From: JAICMB01 sp963802915
GTDB taxonomy: Bacteria > Acidobacteriota > Terriglobia > Bryobacterales > Bryobacteraceae
Reading direction: 5' to 3'
DNA length: 64,000 nucleotides
Assembly: GCA_963802915.1 (NCBI GenBank)
Contig: CAWDKQ010000021.1
Location: 62,001-126,000, forward strand
The first letter of the stretch is position 1, and every line of letters starts with the position of its first letter. Positions 62,378 to 64,000 of this stretch are shown here, one piece after another. Under the pieces are notes generated by a model. It worked only from the letters and a program-made list of their open reading frames with translations, searched no databases and was not told the DNA's origin. The translations under genes and the position numbers were made by a program.

Positions 62378-64000
62378 ATGGCAGCAGCCACTCCGGAACT
62401 GATCCACGAATTGCTCGCGCTACCCGCATCTTCCGGGCAGCAGCGCTTCTGGGTCCTCGATCAACTGCAACCAGGCGATCCATCTCTTAACGTCGCGGTA
62501 CGGTTCGGGCTAACCGGACCTCTCGACGTTCCCGCTCTCACTCGGGCAACGAACGAGATTGTCCGGCGTCATGAAATCCTTCGATCCAGCTTCGACATGA
62601 TCGACGGACAGGTCGTTCAAATAGTCACACCGTCGTTGACTATCCCCGTTCCGGTCCACGATCTGAGATCCCGGCCTGAGCACGCGGATCAGCTGGCTTC
62701 CGAAGAAGCCCGCGCTCCGTTCGTCTTATCGAAGGCCCCGCTTCTGCGCGCCAGCCTGCTGCGCATCGCTGACGACGAGGACACATTACTGATCACCATT
62801 CACCACATCATTTCCGATGGCTGGTCGATCGGAGTGATCACGGATGAACTCGGTCAAATCTACGAAGCTTTCCATCGCGGCCAGGAATCGCCCTTACCCG
62901 AACTTCCAATTCAATACGCCGACTACACCATCTGGGAGCAACAGAATCGCAGCGAAGAGTCGTTGGCCGAAGGGGAAGCATATTGGAAGGAGCAGCTCAC
63001 AGGTCTTCCGCAATTCGAAGTAATGCCCGATGGCCAGCGCTCGCCCACTTCCGTCGCCACCGGAAACATCTGCTCCCGCCTGCTGCCCACGCAGCTAACC
63101 GATTCCCTGCGGGACTTCAGCCGGAAGCAGAATTCCACTCTCTTCATGATGATGCTTGCCGCGCTCACAACGCTGCTGCATCGCTACACCGGCGAAACCG
63201 ACATCGTCACCGGCTCTCAAGTTGTCGGACGAAACTCCGTCGAAATCGAATCCCTGATCGGACCGTTCATCAACACGCTGGTTTTGCGTACCGACGCTTC
63301 CGGAGATCCGACGTTCCCCGAATTGCTTTCGCGCGTTCGCCAGATGGTGACGGATGCGCTGGCACATCAGGACGTCCCGCTCGAGCGCGTAGCCGAAATC
63401 CTGCGATTGGAGCGCAGTGCCGATCGCAATCTGCTCTTTCAGGTCAACTTCATCTACCAGCGTGATTTCGTGCACCCGTGGAATTACGCCGGCGTCAGCA
63501 TGCGTCCGATTCCGTCGAAGTCGCCGGGCGCGATTCACGATCTCAACATCTTCCTGGTCGAGCGCGCCGAAGGCTGGCGCGCATCCTGCGAATACAATAC
63601 TTCGCTGTTCTCCGAGTTCAGAATCCAGCGCCTGCTGGAACATTATGAACGCTTGCTCAACGCGATTCTCGCGAATCCGCGACAGCGCATTTCCCGTTTC
63701 CGATTCATGGGCCAAGAGGAAGAAACGCAGCTCCTGAACGCCTGGAACCAGACCTACACCGAATACCCGCGCAAACAATGCGTTCACGAACTTTTCGAAG
63801 CGCAGGCCCGTGCCACGCCGGAATCTGTTGCCGTAGTTTGCGGCGGAGAATCGCTCACCTATCGTGAGCTGAACCAAAAGGCGAACCAGCTAGCTCGATA
63901 TCTTCGCGATCGCGACATTGTCGCCGATACGCTGGCCGGCGTTTGCGTCGATCGTTCGTTGAACATGTTGATCGCGGTTCTTGCGGTTCTGAAAGCCGGC
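62378..64000 (+). CDS. NRPS, condensation domain and start of adenylation domain (runs off the window)
   Basis: The ATG at 62378 opens a frame that continues to the window end (541 codons). It begins with a condensation domain: SSGQQRFWVLDQLQPGDPSL (C1), RHEILRSSFD (C2), IHHIISDGWSIG (HHxxxDG, C3) and the LIGPFINTLVLRTD (C5) region, which looks like the LCL type. The C-A linker TEYPRKQCVHELFEAQA and A1/A2 of an adenylation domain (LTYRELNQKANQLARYL, VLKAG) follow. The pocket residues lie beyond the window. It starts 15 bp after the first synthase and should take its peptidyl chain. Confidence 0.93.
   Translation, partial: MAAATPELIHELLALPASSGQQRFWVLDQLQPGDPSLNVAVRFGLTGPLDVPALTRATNEIVRRHEILRSSFDMIDGQVVQIVTPSLTIPVPVHDLRSRPEHADQLASEEARAPFVLSKAPLLRASLLRIADDEDTLLITIHHIISDGWSIGVITDELGQIYEAFHRGQESPLPELPIQYADYTIWEQQNRSEESLAEGEAYWKEQLTGLPQFEVMPDGQRSPTSVATGNICSRLLPTQLTDSLRDFSRKQNSTLFMMMLAALTTLLHRYTGETDIVTGSQVVGRNSVEIESLIGPFINTLVLRTDASGDPTFPELLSRVRQMVTDALAHQDVPLERVAEILRLERSADRNLLFQVNFIYQRDFVHPWNYAGVSMRPIPSKSPGAIHDLNIFLVERAEGWRASCEYNTSLFSEFRIQRLLEHYERLLNAILANPRQRISRFRFMGQEEETQLLNAWNQTYTEYPRKQCVHELFEAQARATPESVAVVCGGESLTYRELNQKANQLARYLRDRDIVADTLAGVCVDRSLNMLIAVLAVLKAG

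Noticed and set aside
1..64000. CRISPR arrays, rRNA operons, prophage structural genes
   Set aside because: No regularly spaced repeats, no rRNA-like sequence and no capsid, tail or terminase genes were seen.

Overview
The window reads as a chromosome segment from a high-GC, soil-type Acidobacteriota, most like the Solibacter/Bryobacterales group. This is inferred from gene content: Tat-exported MNRRDxL-type enzymes, several S9 prolyl-oligopeptidase-like peptidases, a PEP-CTERM protein, a DUF6807 (PmoA-like)/RraA pair, mandelate-racemase-type enzymes and Hsp70-like ATPases, together with composition. No rRNA or other marker gene fixes the taxonomy.

Layout. 0-1.5 kb: a TIR-like membrane protein and a PIN nuclease abut a truncated S9 peptidase. 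1.6-9.3 kb: a Tat-exported transglutaminase, then a tight minus-strand housekeeping operon (PEP-CTERM protein, sirtuin, larC, metG, tatD, polyprenyl synthetase). metG, tatD and larC carry eight or nine single-base frameshifts, which most likely reflect sequence error. 9.4-30.9 kb: peptidases, Hsp70-like ATPases, an HDOD protein, a GT28 glycosyltransferase, sugar-type enzymes, small-molecule enzymes, and a TetR- and a MerR-controlled locus, both with visible operators. 30.98-33.64 kb: a 2.66-kb island bounded by a 46-bp direct repeat of the 3' half of tRNA-Ala(GGC). It holds a HigBA-like toxin/antitoxin pair and a putative PD-(D/E)XK protein, and no integrase. 33.7-40 kb: NlpC/P60 plus a dipeptide epimerase (murein peptide turnover), Rel (ppGpp), DUF971 and an AI-2E family permease. 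41-43.6 kb: a scrapyard of decayed BrnT and addiction-module genes around an ISL3 transposase.

45.2-64 kb is one long plus-strand run. A Wzx/Wzy-type exopolysaccharide locus (chain-length protein, degenerate CpsD-like ATPase, Wza-like exporter, flippase, polymerase, two GT4 transferases) is followed after 80 bp by a hybrid NRPS-PKS. Once a one-base frameshift is corrected, the first megasynthase is 3154 residues with the order A-PCP-KS-AT-ACP-aminotransferase-C-A-PCP, and a second NRPS (C-A...) runs off the window. The adenylation signatures read as valine and glycine and the AT as malonyl-specific. With no KR and an in-line PLP aminotransferase, the expected unit is a valine-derived beta,gamma-diamino acid joined to glycine. 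This is the most interesting biosynthetic system in the window; the integrase-less tRNA island and the TIR-PIN pair are the best candidates for uncharacterised defence or mobile systems.
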